Assembly: GCA_963930655.1 (NCBI GenBank)
Contig: OZ005611.1
Location: 6,889,501 to 6,953,500, forward strand
DNA from: Myrica gale
Taxonomy: Eukaryota; Streptophyta; Magnoliopsida; Fagales; Myricaceae
Reading direction: 5' to 3'
Length of the DNA stretch: 64,000 bases
The position numbers were made by a program, and so were the translations under genes. A model generated the notes under the pieces. The model was given only the letters and a program-made list of their open reading frames with translations. It was not told the DNA's origin and ran no database searches. Below, piece by piece: positions 48,401 to 60,037 of the stretch. Numbering within the stretch: position 1 is the stretch's first letter; each line of letters starts with the position of its first letter.

Positions 48401-50526
48401 AATTACCGTACTTTTGATTTGAGTTACAAGCTTCGGGTGATGTTTTTATACTTGGAAGTCTTTGTACTGATCTTTTTCCTTTCTTTCTTTAATAATATTT
48501 CTTACTTGTAAAAAAAAAGTGTATGGTGTTCTGTTATCTTGAGGTTTAGCTTTCTCTGTTTCGTGTACTCTATTCTTATTAGTCTATGGTATGTTTCTGT
48601 TCTTAGAATTGAGTTGGAAACATTAACTTGTATATAGGGAATCTCAACATATATCTAGTCATCCTAGCCTTTGAATTTTTGTTTTCTTTGGTTTTGCCTT
48701 GTGTTGTTGTTGATGATGGTGTTGTTGTTGTAGGTACCCTTATATTGCCGTGGTTCTAAATTTCAGTCAGTCATGGGCTTTGTACTGTCTAGTTCAATTT
48801 TACACAATTACGAAGGATGAATTGGCACACATAAAGCCACTGCCCAAGTTTCTGACATTTAAATCAATTGTATTTTTGACTTGGTGGCAAGGTGTGGCAA
48901 TTGCTATTCTCTATGCCCTTGGTTTGTTCAAGAGTCCTATAGCTCAAGCTTTGCAGTTTAAATCAAGCGTTCAGGATTTCATCATTTGTATAGAGGTAGA
49001 TGTTGTCTTCCACTGGCTTCTTTGTTTCTTTGGCAAGTGATTTTAGTTACTATAACTGCAGATCTAGTTATAGATTTCCCATAACTGATGAATTATAAGA
49101 GAAAGTTGTGAATCCCGGTTGGATTTTCTTACTTATGGAAGCTTCATTTGCTCAACTGGGACATCATCACGTTACTCAGTCTAACAATAGACAATAGCTC
49201 ATAAAAAAAAACAATAGACAATAGACAATAGCTCATAGTTATTCTTTTATTTATGATGACATCCGGCGCCATCATTCCAGTGTCACACATTTCTTGTCAT
49301 ATTTTAAGTTTGTGGGAGGTATCTGTTACCGAAAGTCCTTTATGCTGGATCCTCAACTTGTGCACTATCATTTGGATTATGCTGATATGATCCAGGTAGA
49401 TTGATTGTTCATTGCTTCACTTCATAGAGGATATACTAGGTTAAATACAATAGGGCAACATTTATCCTATCAAGTATTTGACTTGTCAGGTCTGTGTGAT
49501 GTCTAGTGGGAAGTGCAGTGGACACCTGATGGTTTCATTGCATTCTAGCCTGATAAGTATTGTCCCTCTTCCTGTTTAATTCATATGCAAAAATATGGAA
49601 GTTTACCATGTCTACATATTTTTCCAGCGCAGATGGCCATTGCTTCCGTTGTTCACTTATATGTATTTCCAGCAAAACCTTATGAGCTCATGGGAGACCA
49701 TTTCCCTGGAAGTATTTCAGTTCTTGGTGATTATGCATCTGTTGACTGTCCTTTGGATCCTGAGGAGGTTAGAGACAGTGAACGCCCCACAAAGCTGCGC
49801 CTTCCTCAGCCTGACATCGAGGTCAAGAGTGGAATGACTATCAGAGAAAGTGTTCAGGATGTAGTTATGGGCGGTGGGGGACATGTAAGTTTTCTTGTAT
49901 CTTACAAATAGTTTCACAGAATACTTGGAGCTACTCGCTACTGATTGGAAAAGTCTAACTTGCTGATAGGTTTAGTATTAATTTTGGTAATAATAATCAT
50001 AACTAATTCAATACTAAATGGTCATTAGAGGCATCATATATGTTGTAAGCATCAATTCTTAAGATGGGTGTGGGATTTGTGCATGCTGGTCATTATTCTT
50101 GTGCATGTGTTTGTGCATGCTGGTCAAATGTTTTGCCTATTATACTTTGTTTTCCATGCTTATTTTCATTCCTGAATCTGTCGTTTATCTGTTACACAGA
50201 TTGTGAACGACGTGAAGTTTGCAGTGACCCAAGCGGTGGAGCCCATGGAGAAGGGGATCACAAAGTTCAGTGAAAAGTTGCATAAGATCTCTAAAAGAAC
50301 GAAAGATGATAGTAGCATTTCTAGTTCATCACCGACACTGAGGGTGATTCGTGGTATAGATGACCCCCTATTAAATGGGAGCATGAGCGATAGTGGGGTA
50401 GCGAGGGGAAAGAAGCACCGCCGGAAATCCGGATATACAAGTGCAGAAAGTGGTGGAGAGAGCAGCAGTGACCAAAGTTATAGTGGGTATCTGGTCAGAG
50501 GTCGAAGGTGGGTTACAAACGATTAG
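45488..50526 (+). CDS. LAZ1: LAZ1 family protein (DUF300, Ost-alpha/TMEM184 type)
   Basis: Eight coding exons: 45488-45640, 45739-45795, 46157-46265, 46535-46719, 46817-46905, 48734-48995, 49633-49884, 50200-50526 (477 aa, all phases agree). LAZ1 is a multi-pass membrane protein of the tonoplast/plasma membrane, linked in Arabidopsis to hypersensitive cell death and to vacuole integrity in brassinosteroid signalling. Blocks seen: EQKFLIGVILMVPCYSVES, DCYESFAMYCFGRYLVACLG, IKHPFP-type VKHPFPMKYFVKPW, CGEFKWGCG-type CDGEFKWGCG, SWALYCLVQFYTITKDELAH, LTWWQGVAIAIL, ICIEMAIASVVHLYVFPAKP, and the soluble tail KKHRRKSGYTSAESGGESSS. The start codon follows an in-frame TAG two codons upstream. Noncoding leader exon(s) probably lie at 44430-44604. 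Intron 5 (1.8 kb) holds a LINE fragment. Confidence 0.94.
47122..47810 (-). mobile_element. LINE 3' end (zf-RVT domain) in LAZ1 intron 5
   Basis: The plus strand begins with a T-run (reverse of a poly-A tail). The minus strand encodes the C-terminal part of a plant L1-type reverse-transcriptase protein: GVFSVKSYGLIAGGSGEVFL, FFVWEAAHGKVLTIDNLRRR, then DHVLLHCLVARELWVHVLS and CIWWSLWRERNGRCFE, with a frame change between about 47554 and 47581. It is 5'-truncated, as usual, and antisense to LAZ1. A target duplication is not certain (only ttaatt is shared at both ends). Confidence 0.85.
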
Positions 50527-52310
50527 TTAATAGGAACCACAATACTGTCTTGAAAAAAGGGGCTTTTTTATGACTGTCTAGTTATCAACCAGCAATCTAT
50601 CATTGTACCGTTCACTCTTAGGGTGGTACAAACCCACGAGCATCTAGTTTTGGTTCACAGGATTCTATTGGTTTCGATCTAAACTCATGCTTTTGTTATG
50701 TGGATCTTTTCTCATCAGATGCTATACTTCACGCAGATTGGGTGGAAGTGCGGTTCGTGTATCATTACTATGCACAATGAGCTTTTCATGGGTTGTCTAG
50801 AGGTTCTTCCATTTGTTAGCTGGTTAGATTTTTATTTTTATTTTTTCTGGAAATTTGTTAGTTGGTTAGAGTTTTCACATAATAGGGTCTCGTGATTGAT
50901 AAATAGTGATTTTTTTTTCTTTGTTTCTTGTCGTCTTCTTCTCTACCAGAAGAAAAGAAAAGAAGAGGCTTCAACAAGTAAGCCGTCTAATGCATTAAAT
51001 TGAAAAAGAATGTTATCCTCTTTATCTTTGATCAAATATTTGAAAATTCAAAAGGTGGAGGGAGGTAGAGACTCGAGAAATTTTGGAATTACAGACTGTA
51101 ATCAGCCCGTGACTCGATCAGATTCTGAAGAGGATCTGTAATTCCAAAAGAAAAATTGGATTACAGGTGTTTGGGTTCATCATTAGTTCCTAACAGAGTC
51201 CATTTGAATGATGACCTTTCCGCTTAGGTCTACACTCTTCCTCTTTCATGCCAGAAGGGCTGTTCTTTGTGGCCTTTTGGGTCACTGCCTATTTTAGTTG
51301 AAGATCTTTGGCCCATCTTAAACATCTTAAACATTTTTAAGGCTTGGTGCATGCAGTATCGAGCCTTTGGTCTATCTTCAAAATCTTTGTATTGGACTCC
51401 GACTGAAACCCTTATCAGATAATCTTGAGGTTGTTTCCTACACAATTCATGAAGCTGTCTGTCTGCCATATAATCAGATACGCGAATGCCATATTTATAC
51501 GTGAAAAACTTTGTTCCCTCCACCGTTGTCTTTTAGTCAGTTTAACCAATGAATTTAACCTCTTGATTGATGTCCTTGTAACAAGGTCAAATATTTCTGA
51601 TATGATGATTCTTGCTTCAATTATATTGGTTTGCAGTTTTTATTTTTATTATTTTGAGTCCTCATGTTTGGTATTAGATGTAACTACAGTATTCTTCCGT
51701 CATAAATAAATATTTTTTAACGAAATTCAGAAATAACGTCCTCTTTTCTTTTAAAAAAATACATATTCCACTCAATTACTTTCTTCTCCTCAGACGTATG
51801 ATTCTGCAAGGAAAAATAATGACTACTCCTGATCCAAAAATCATTCTTAGGGTACAACCACATGGGTCTTCAATTATTTTCTGGTATAAGAGTTACAACA
51901 CGATCGATCCATTTCTTGTGATCTGTATCTATCCCTGTTTTTGGTGGAGCCTTGATGATGATTATGAAAATATATATGCCAGCCAAACTCGTACGTAGGA
52001 CCTGCCGTGTCGTTAAACCAGAAGACATTTGGTAGCAAAGGGGATGGATTCTCCATAAATTGTTCACTCCGTGCTAAATTAGCTACCAAACATAGATGGT
52101 TTCGCCCACCATACATTTGCCAATGATACAGACCTAATCACATGCTTTTGTTCTGGAAATCCCAACATATGGAGAGCGACTTTAAAATGGTGTGTCCCAA
52201 ACCTTGTGAATATATAAGCAACCCACTGGGTTTGGGCTTCAATCAGAACAGAAGTATTAATTTTCTCTCTTCCTGCTCAAAATCTTCCATCTCTAGCATA
52301 GAGAGTAAGT
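50527..52310. other. Intergenic region between LAZ1 and SAUR
   Basis: The first few hundred bases are the LAZ1 3' untranslated region. At 51084-51148 a perfect 15-bp inverted repeat (ttttggaattacaga with its reverse complement) encloses about 38 bases, likely a small element. A TATA-like tatataagc at 52211 lies 100 bp before the SAUR start codon and is its probable core promoter. No gene is otherwise supported. Confidence 0.45.
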
Positions 52311-52760
52311 ATGATCAGCCTCAAGAAGCTCATCAAGATAGCAAGGAAGTGGCAGAAGAAAGCTGCCATAGGGAGGAAACGAGTTACTTTTCCAAGCACA
52401 AATGGAACTGTGAAAGTGGATGGCTCCAATACCTCGGCAGTGTCTAAAAAAGGTCATTTCGTTATCTACACGACAGATGAGAGGCGTTTTGAGATGCCAT
52501 TGGCATATCTGAACAATCCCATCTTCCTAGAGCTTTTCAAGAAGTCTGAAGAGGAGTTTGGCCTACCAAGTGACGGGCCTATCACGTTGCCATGTGATGC
52601 AGTCTTCATGAATCACGTAATCTTGCTCGTCCAGAGAGGTGCAGGTGCAGCTAACCATTTGGAGAAAACTTTGCCCAATTCCATTGCTACAAGGCGCTGC
52701 TCAGTTTCTGCTTCCCATCGAGGACATGCCGGCCAAAACCTGTTTGTTTCTGCCTGCTGA
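52311..52760 (+). CDS. SAUR (small auxin-up RNA) protein
   Basis: A single-exon gene of 149 aa, as usual for this family. The N-terminus MISLKKLIKIARKWQKKAA, then KKGHFVIYTTDERRFEMPLA, LNNPIFLELFKKSEEEFGLP and PCDAVFMNHVILLVQRG are the classic SAUR domain; the end contains NSIATRRCS as in the SAUR61-68 subgroup. Proteins of this group bind and inhibit PP2C.D phosphatases at the plasma membrane, which activates H+-ATPases and promotes cell expansion. Transcripts are usually auxin-induced and short-lived; I did not see a clear AuxRE. A TATA-like element is 100 bp upstream. The next sequence, 46 bp downstream, is a permease exon fragment. Confidence 0.93.
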   Translation: MISLKKLIKIARKWQKKAAIGRKRVTFPSTNGTVKVDGSNTSAVSKKGHFVIYTTDERRFEMPLAYLNNPIFLELFKKSEEEFGLPSDGPITLPCDAVFMNHVILLVQRGAGAANHLEKTLPNSIATRRCSVSASHRGHAGQNLFVSAC

Positions 52761-52805
52761 ATTGTTCAAATAGATGGAATTTTAAATGACCTAGCTATAC
52801 GATTA

Positions 52806-53282
52806 ATGTATACGTTGCTAACAGCCTTGTATGCATACCATGGACGTGACACCTCGCGATTTATTCTTGGATTAACAAGCTTATTGGTCATAATTAGTGC
52901 TCTGAGCTCGTTCCAAATCTATGGTATGCCAATATTTGATCTCATGGAGTCTATATACGTTAGGCGGAAGAAGCAGGCATGTCCATGGTGGCTCCGGGCC
53001 ATTTTCCGAGCCAGCATAGGATACTTGTGCTTCTTTGCAGCTGTGGCCATGCCATTCTTGAGCAACCTGGCGGGTCTAATAGGAGGGATCGCACTGCCGG
53101 TAACTCTAGCTTATCCTTGTTTTATGTGGCTCAAGATTAAGAAGCCAAAGATATACGGTCCTATGTGGTGGCTTAATTTGGGGCTAGGTTTCCTTGGAAT
53201 GGCTCTTAGTGTGCTTGTTACAGCAGCCAGATCGTATGTTATAATTAATACCGGTATTGAAATAAAGTTCTTCAAGCCCTAG
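52806..53282 (+). pseudogene. LHT8-like permease, last-exon fragment (copy A)
   Basis: This is the last exon of a lysine/histidine-transporter-like (AAAP) permease, open for 159 codons: YHGRDTSRFILGLTSLLVII, ACPWWLRAIFRASIGYLCFF, LPVTLAYPCFMWLKIKKPK and MWWLNLGLGFLGMALSVLV. It matches exon 5 of the full gene at 56896-57384 but starts a few codons later and has no acceptor AG or upstream exons; the SAUR gene occupies that position. On its own it would code only the last four or so membrane spans. I call it a gene fragment. The lack of stops shows it is young or still constrained. Confidence 0.8.
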
Positions 53283-55214
53283 CTAGTAGCATAGTTGTTA
53301 GGAATAAAGGCTAAAGTTATGTCATTATCTATCTGTAACATATTTAATTTTTTTACTTGTTATTATTGATATTAAAAGTTAATTTAACAGTGGAGTGGCA
53401 TAGCCCTATTGGGGAAAGGCCCCAATCAGATCAAGTTCCAAGCCTTAACAGAAGGCCTAACATTTGCTGAGTTTCTGTTGTGACCGAAGAACTTAAGAGC
53501 CCAATAATAATATTGTTTAATGGACTTGAACCCATGATGTTTCTGCTAAATAATACACTTTATTCAAAAATTAAAAAGACAGAAACATATCACATATCAC
53601 AAATCCGGATATGTTCGGAGTTAACGTAAGGAAAACTAACCTGTATAGTCAAATCTAAGCCGTACGTCAGTCGGACGGCCAGAAGACACATCGACCAATG
53701 AAGGTTTTAGGTTACAATTAAGGTCCCTGTCTGAAGGATACTAGTTAAGGTTTGTTGACCCAGATCTCGACTTTTCAGAAGTCTGAGAACAAGCCTGAAA
53801 AACTGAAGAGGTAGAGTCAACTTTGGTCCATGTTCATGAAAAGGGTGCTAAAATGCAAAACTCAATGACTTCGAATTGCTTCGCGGTTTCCATGATCACT
53901 TGGAAGCATATTCTTCCATTACTCGAGGCCGCTCGAAAGGAGGAAGAAGACAAGGGACACCAAGCTCTCTAATAATAATAGGTTGTACATGTAGCACTTT
54001 TTAGCTTTGATTTAATTTGCAGAAATAGCATAGTCCACGCCGGCCCATGGTTTCTAAAATCGCGCCGAGATTTCTTTCCTTCGTTCTCTTTTCTTTCTCG
54101 CGCATGAATAGATAGCATTCCATGGACCAAAGTTGGACTATTCTCCATCCGTCTAGCGGTCTAGATCGGGCAGCAAAGACCCAGTTAATCTTAAACCTCC
54201 AACTTTTTGCCGGCCGACCAATAATAAACTTGATATATGGCTTGGAAAAAAAATTGATATATGGACCCGGTTAGTAATTTTGGTCAAGCCCATGTGATAT
54301 CTATCGGGACGGATTCGATCCTGATGGTACAGACTAGACACGTTCAGACTGACAAATCAGATCCGTTTCTACAGATCTGAGGCTCCTGAAGATGCCACAT
54401 CATTTAATGAAGGATTGGGGGCACGTATTCATCCCGACTTGGAATGCACCAACCCACATTTTTTAGGTTTGAGGTAAGAGAAAAATTGGGGGTTGGAACA
54501 CTTGAGTACTCGAGTTGAGTGCTGCACTCCATCCGATGGTATTTGGCTCCTAAAATTTTGGTAGTCCGAGATATTTGGTTAATAAAATAACTTTAAAATA
54601 ATCTATATTTCTTTCCAATCATCATTTTTATTAAAATAATATTATAAAAGCACTAAAATCATATATATATTTATTTTTTTTTCACTAATTTCTAAATATA
54701 AAAAATTTTAAACCCCAAAATTTTAGAAGTCAAACATAAAACAACCCCTAAATGACGTCGTGCCAAATATGTGAAAATAGATCAAGTCCCCTGGTGTGGA
54801 TGCAGCGTACGTCAGCTCAATTAGTTTAAACCGGACATTAATGTTGGATTTGGCTAGGAAACTCATTCATTTCTTTTTTGTCCATTTTAGCACCGATTTC
54901 CTTTGCTCAAGAGGTAGAGTCGTTTTTCTTTGGTACAATATTCCATGTGGACCTCTTTCAAACAATGGGTTCGTCTTAGCTGAGCAAAAGAATCCCAAAT
55001 TATTTTCATGATCCATATATATGATGCATATCTAGATATATATGTGATTATATATATTTTCATGCATGGCCGGATGGCCAATATATATATATTTGATCAA
55101 TGTCAAGTGCCTGGGCAATCAGTGCGGCCGAGGGAGGAGAGAAGAACCAACCACAAAGAAACTTGAGATCAAGTTAATCAAAGGATCGGGGTAGCGGAGA
55201 GATCACTTAGAAAG
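53283..55214. other. Intergenic region between permease copies A and B
   Basis: No gene is seen. One AT-rich dispersed element (about 54550-54755, ending aaaattttagaagtcaaacat) is present. Short TA microsatellites lie near 55018-55092, just before the leader of the full permease gene. Confidence 0.4.
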
Positions 55215-57384
55215 ATGAGTGAACTTGTGGAAATAAGGTCCTTTTCCGGTCCGATAATGCCAAGATCACGCGTCACCATTAATAGTAATTCACAGATGCC
55301 TCTGAGAGATACTCCTCCCTCACTACTGCTAAGCTCCTCGTCCGCAACTCCATCGCCGTTTTTTTCCGCCATAGATGACATAGAAGCTTTGAACATAAAT
55401 AAGAGCAACATGCTTATGGAGCTCAACCCTCGCCCTCAAGACGGTTGGCTTCCAATTACCGAGTCCAGAGATGGAAATGCGTTCTATGCTGCTTTCCACA
55501 CACTATGTTCTGGTATTGGAATACATGGCCTTCTGCTGCCTGTTGCCTTCACTGTCCTTGGGTGGTAAGTAATGTTTGGTGCAACTTTGTTCAGATGTAC
55601 TTAATTATGGACCACAGCCACAAGAACCTCAATTCAATCTCTGAGTTTGATGCTGCAGGACATGGGGTCTCATATGCTTGACTCTAGCATTCCTGTGGCA
55701 ACTTTACACCATCTACTTGCTCGTGCAACTCCACGAATCAGCTGAAACTGGAATGCGCTACAGCAGATACCTTCAACTTTGTAGTGCAACATTTGGTAAG
55801 CATTCTATCCTACACGCGTGGCCTCTTCAGGCGAAAATGGATTGGGTCCGACCCCCGATCCGTCCGACCATCCGAATTCGGATGGTCGGACGGATTCGGG
55901 GTCGGACCCAATCCGTTCTCCTCTTCAGGCAGTTTTTTTGAAGGACAGTAAGAAGAAAAAGAATTCTGATTATTTGCATTTTGGAGGGATTTCTACTGCT
56001 TAGTAAGAAATGAATCTTTCCCGTGATTTTCTGTCACGAACAGGTCAAAAGATAGCACAATCGATGTTCTTATTCCCAATCATAGATCTATCGGCAGGCA
56101 CATGCATGCTTTTGACCATAGTCGGAGGATCCGACATGAGTATGTTCTTCGGGAGGTTGTGTGAGACCATATGCATATCCCGGCCATTAACCACTGCGGA
56201 TTGGTACTTGGTGTTTACGTGCGGCACGGTAATTTTGTCCCAGCTCCCAAATTTGAACTCCATTTCCTGTGTGTCGCTGATGGGGGCCATCTCATCTGTG
56301 AGCTATTATACGCTCCTATGGGCGGTGCCGGTCACAGAGGGTAGGCTGCCTAACATATCGCACCCTCCGATGCCAGAGAACACGCAAACCTCTGCGGTTC
56401 TGGATGTTGTCAATGCACTCGGGATCATTGCTTTTGCTTTTAGAGGCCACAATCTTATCCTGGAGATACAGGTATTCAATAATCTATAGCCCTAAAAGCG
56501 TACATCTATCTGCAGATTGCCATATTATATCGCTGTTTGAAAAGCTATATGGAGGAAAGAAATAAGTGAGTTATCTTATTATGTTACGATAAATTTGGCT
56601 TGTTGCAGGCTACAATGCCTTCAAATGAAAAGTTCCCAGCACATGTGCCAATGTGGAAGGGTGTCAAATCTGCATATTCAGTAATTGCAGTCTGCTTATT
56701 CCCCCTTGCAATAGGAGGCTATTGGGCGTATGGCCATATGGTATTACGTACTTTCCTCTGTTTGAGCTTTGAATATATTCCTCTGCCTCTAGTCTTACAA
56801 GTTCTAAGTTCTCAAATTTGTCCTTTTTCTCGTCTTTGTTCTTTACCTTTTTTTGTTTACTCATGAAAGAACCAAAATTGTTTCGCTGGAGACAGATACC
56901 AAAAGAAGGTGGGATGCTACTAGCCTTGTACATGTTCCACGGGCGTGACACCTCAAGATTTGTTCTAGACTTAACAAGCTTGTTACTCTTAATTAGCGCG
57001 GCATGCTCCTTCCCAATCTATGCCATGCCAGTATTTGACGGCATGGAGTCGCTGTATACCAGCAGGACGAACAAGCCATGTACATGGTGGCTCCGGGGGA
57101 TCTTCCGAGTCGTGTTCGGATTCTTGTGCTTCTTTTTGGCAGTGGCCATCTCATTTTATGGACCCCTGGGAAGTCTTGGTGGAGCGTTCTCATTGCCTCT
57201 GACTCTAGCAGTCCCTTGTTTCATGTGGATTAAGATTAAGAAACCGGAGGTGTATAGTCCCATGTGGTGGCTTAACTGGGGCCTAGGGCTGTTAGGAATG
57301 GCTTTAAGCGGGATTTTGATCGTGGCAGGAGTGTTTGCTGTAATGAAAACTGGTATTGAGGTGAAATTCTTCGAGCCTCGCTGA
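55215..57384 (+). CDS. LHT8: Lysine/histidine transporter-like 8 amino-acid permease (copy B, full)
   Basis: Five exons: 55215-55564, 55659-55795, 56044-56471, 56609-56740, 56896-57384 (511 aa, phases agree). It belongs to the amino acid/auxin permease (AAAP) family, proton-coupled importers with 10-11 membrane spans at the plasma membrane. A hydrophilic, Ser/Pro-rich tail of about 75 residues precedes DGWLPITESRDGNAFYAAFH, the typical LHT8 start of the permease domain. Then come LCSGIGIHGLLLPVAFTVLG, LYTIYLLVQLHES, GTCMLLTIVGG, NALGIIAFAFRGHNLILEIQ, MPSNEKFPAHVPMWKGVK and the last exon PCTWWLRGIFRVVFGFLCFF. The family's usual length is 510-520 aa. It matches Arabidopsis LHT8 (At1g47670 as I recall); its substrate is not established. 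Intron 2 holds an 87-bp palindromic insertion. Confidence 0.92.
55833..55919. mobile_element. 87-bp palindromic insertion in LHT8 intron 2
   Basis: Two 38-base arms (55839-55876 and 55877-55914) are inverted copies with two mismatches and no loop; the centre is GAATTC. The arms contain ggattgggtccgacc and cgtccgaccatccg. The insertion is flanked by an 11-bp direct repeat, cctcttcaggc, at 55822-55832 and 55920-55930, which looks like a target duplication. It is far shorter than usual MITEs; the family is unknown. Confidence 0.75.
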
Positions 57385-59254
57385 TTGAATTAGGGGCAGA
57401 AGGACGGTGCCTGCTTTTGCATCTTGTTTGGAGGCTAATTATATAACAAAGCATGTTCAGAAGATCAGATAAAGTTAATTTCTAGTAGATGATATCAGTG
57501 CATAAGGGAGCCCTTTTCCTGATTATGTATTCTTTTGTAGCGAGAATAGGATACTTCACAAACAAATGAGTTTTGGGAGAGGGAACGAGAGTCGAGAGTT
57601 CCAGATCGGTGGTCTACTTGACAAATGCTATTAACTAGACCTTACACCTGGGCTACCTGCAGCTCTCCTTGCAAGACATTGCTGAATGGCTACTTACATT
57701 AGGTATCTGTCACATTCACATTAACCATCATTCCTAAACCCTTTCAGAAGTCGTGTGGGGGACACTTTCATTATTCATTTCATACACCTTGCTCCTCATC
57801 ATCCAATCAAGCGGTCGTTCTATTGCCAGTGGATCCAACTGCTTGTAGAACCGAATTTGCAGCAAATGACCATGGAAGTACTGGAAGCAAAAAAAAAAAA
57901 GCATTGGAAGAAACTAAGGGAGAAAGGTGTGTATTCGGTCATTGCACTGCAAAAGAATACAAATACAATTGACATTATTCCTCAACCAGTTGACATTAAA
58001 CAAATATACAATTATTATAGAGTGCTTGAAACGCAGACTAAAGGGATCGCTCTTTCTTAAAGGTCATGATTCTTGTGCTCCCAATGGGCAGCAGGGCCTC
58101 TCGTGGATTCCATCAACCACACCGATAATGATGGAAAAGAGACGATCAATTGAAAGTGCAAGTGTTGCTGTAATTCATTTGAATTCTTCTTTTGTTTGAG
58201 GACGCGCCAGAGCAGTGGCGGAGCCAGAAAGTTTGTACAGGGGCAGAAACGAAATTTTTTTAAAATAATATGATGAAAAATAAATATAAAATATTATGCG
58301 AAAAAAATTTTCAAAAAATATTTCAATATTTTTTAATACCTGAAGACAAATATGCAAAAAAAAAAATTAGAAGGGAGGGGGGCACGAATTAATATCAGGG
58401 AGGGAGGGAGGGAGGGGTAGGATACTCATAGGATTTTTTTTTTTTTAGAACTGAGGGGGGCAGCTGCAGAGTGATTACCAGTGAATACGGTGCCTTCTAC
58501 TGGCCAGAGGTTTGAGGTTTTTGAGGCCCTCTCAAGTCTCTTCATGAAAAAGAACAATTGTTTTGAATCCAAATCCATCAGAATTCGAATCTCCTTAACC
58601 CACATTTATAAACTAGACTCTGCAAGGCCAAAAAACAAAGAACGGGCGGCGTCCCTCGAATTTTTTTTTCACTTTTTGTTCAAGGAGAAATATCCCCAAA
58701 AAGAAAAATAGCGATAAAAAGAACAGTAAGTTCTAGGCGAGAGTGAAATTTCTATATATTTAGAAAAAAAAAAATTCTATATCAATAGAAAGAGGAGGAG
58801 AAAAAAGTGACGGGCTCTATAACTTCAAATCCGGTAGATATTAAATGGTGTTGTTTGAGCCCACCCGATAATTTAGGCCCAAAAATTTAGGTTTAATAAT
58901 AAAAAATTCATCACATAATTTTTTATTATTATAATATTTATTAAAAATCTTTTCCCTCTTCACTTTTTCATCAACTCTCATAACATATCTTTACTTTATA
59001 ATATTTTTCAAACTCCAATACCCAAAATTTTCACCCTCAAACATCCCCTTAAGTCTTTGTTACATTTGTGAGTATCATGGGTGAGAGACCATACCAACCG
59101 TTGTGTCCTGTCGAACTTGCTGTTTTTTTTTTACCTGTTTTCTCAAAAAGAGGAAAATGAATGACTGGTTGTCACCAACTCCCTCAGTTTATGTTGACCA
59201 TGCTTTGAGCACGCGCAACATCTACAATACATCAAACTAACTACCTCCGATGTT
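57385..59254. other. Intergenic region after LHT8 copy B
   Basis: The LHT8 3' untranslated region comes first. At 58213 a hAT left end (cagtggcggagccag) opens an element that resembles the one in LYM2 intron 1 and reaches to about 58468 (ggggggcagctgc), but its right end is missing. An AT-rich dispersed element fills about 58870-59052. No gene is supported. Confidence 0.45.
58213..58468. mobile_element. Truncated non-autonomous hAT element
   Basis: The left end cagtggcggagccag is that of the LYM2-intron element, and ggggggcagctgc near 58455 matches that element's subterminal ggggtggcagctgcc. The expected right inverted end is absent and no 8-bp duplication is seen, so the copy is broken. Confidence 0.55.
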
Positions 59255-60037
59255 ACGCATACCTTAACTCTTTCTCTTAATACTTGGACACCGTGTGTTC
59301 TAGAGAGAGAGGCTATGCCCCTCAACCCCACTTAGAGTCCCCTTCTCCCGCTTGTGGCTAGCGGTGGGAGGAGCTCCGACTCCTCCCACCGTCCCCCTCC
59401 TCTTCTTCCTCCCCTCCCTCTTTTTCTTTCTCCTCCTCTATCTCTCTTCTTCTTCCCCCCTCTCTTTCTCTTTTGCCCGGAAGCTAGATGGTAGATCCCG
59501 ATGCTTCTCCTCGCCTGGGGTGGTCACAGCCCTGCTCAATGTCATCCGCTCCTCCCGACGAGCCCAACCGAGACGGTCCGGTGCCTTTTGGTCAACGTGT
59601 GGTGCTTCACGCGCCCCACGCGCGACATCTCTTCCAGCCCACGCGCGCGACGTTTGGCTCCTCTTCCAGCGGTCTTGGTTGCTGTTTCGGCGTTTCCGCT
59701 CGTCCGTGGTGGTGTTGCTTCCGTCTAAATTGTTGTTTGTTGTGTTTTTGCTGTTTTGTTAGCTGTTTTTTTTTGTTGGTTGTCCGGCCCCTGCGTGGGC
59801 TTTTGCTGATCCTTTGTGAATCTGTCCAGCCCTTGTGTGGGCTTGTGTACCGGGTTGTTGTGTTTTATTTCCTAGTTGTTTAGGTCCTGGTAGCTGCGTC
59901 TACCGCGTCCGGTCGCCGCTCCCTCTGCTTTGCATGTAGCATATAGCGGTTGTATCTGATCCTTTTTAGGATCTTGCCGGTGTTTTATCGCCTGGTGCCG
60001 TATTTTCGGCTCCTTTGGAGCATGATCAAGAAAAAAA
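59255..60037 (+). mobile_element. Poly-A retroposon with 16-bp target duplication
   Basis: The sequence aactacctccgatgtt occurs at 59239-59254 and again at 60038-60053, directly after a run of A, which is the signature of LINE-machinery retroposition. The 783-bp body is unlike its surroundings: a long CT-rich tract (about 59360-59480), then GC-rich sequence and TG-rich sequence. An open frame (about 59352-59762) is low-complexity Leu/Ser/Arg-rich and has no recognised domain, so I do not call it a gene. It could be a LINE leader, a non-autonomous LINE derivative or a retroposed transcript. Confidence 0.75.

Noticed and set aside
51230-51523. 97-residue minus-strand frame
   Set aside because: No recognisable family; in intergenic sequence without promoter or splice support.
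59352-59883. Long open frames suggesting a small protein gene
   Set aside because: Composition is low-complexity and the frames lie inside a retroposon with poly-A and target duplication.
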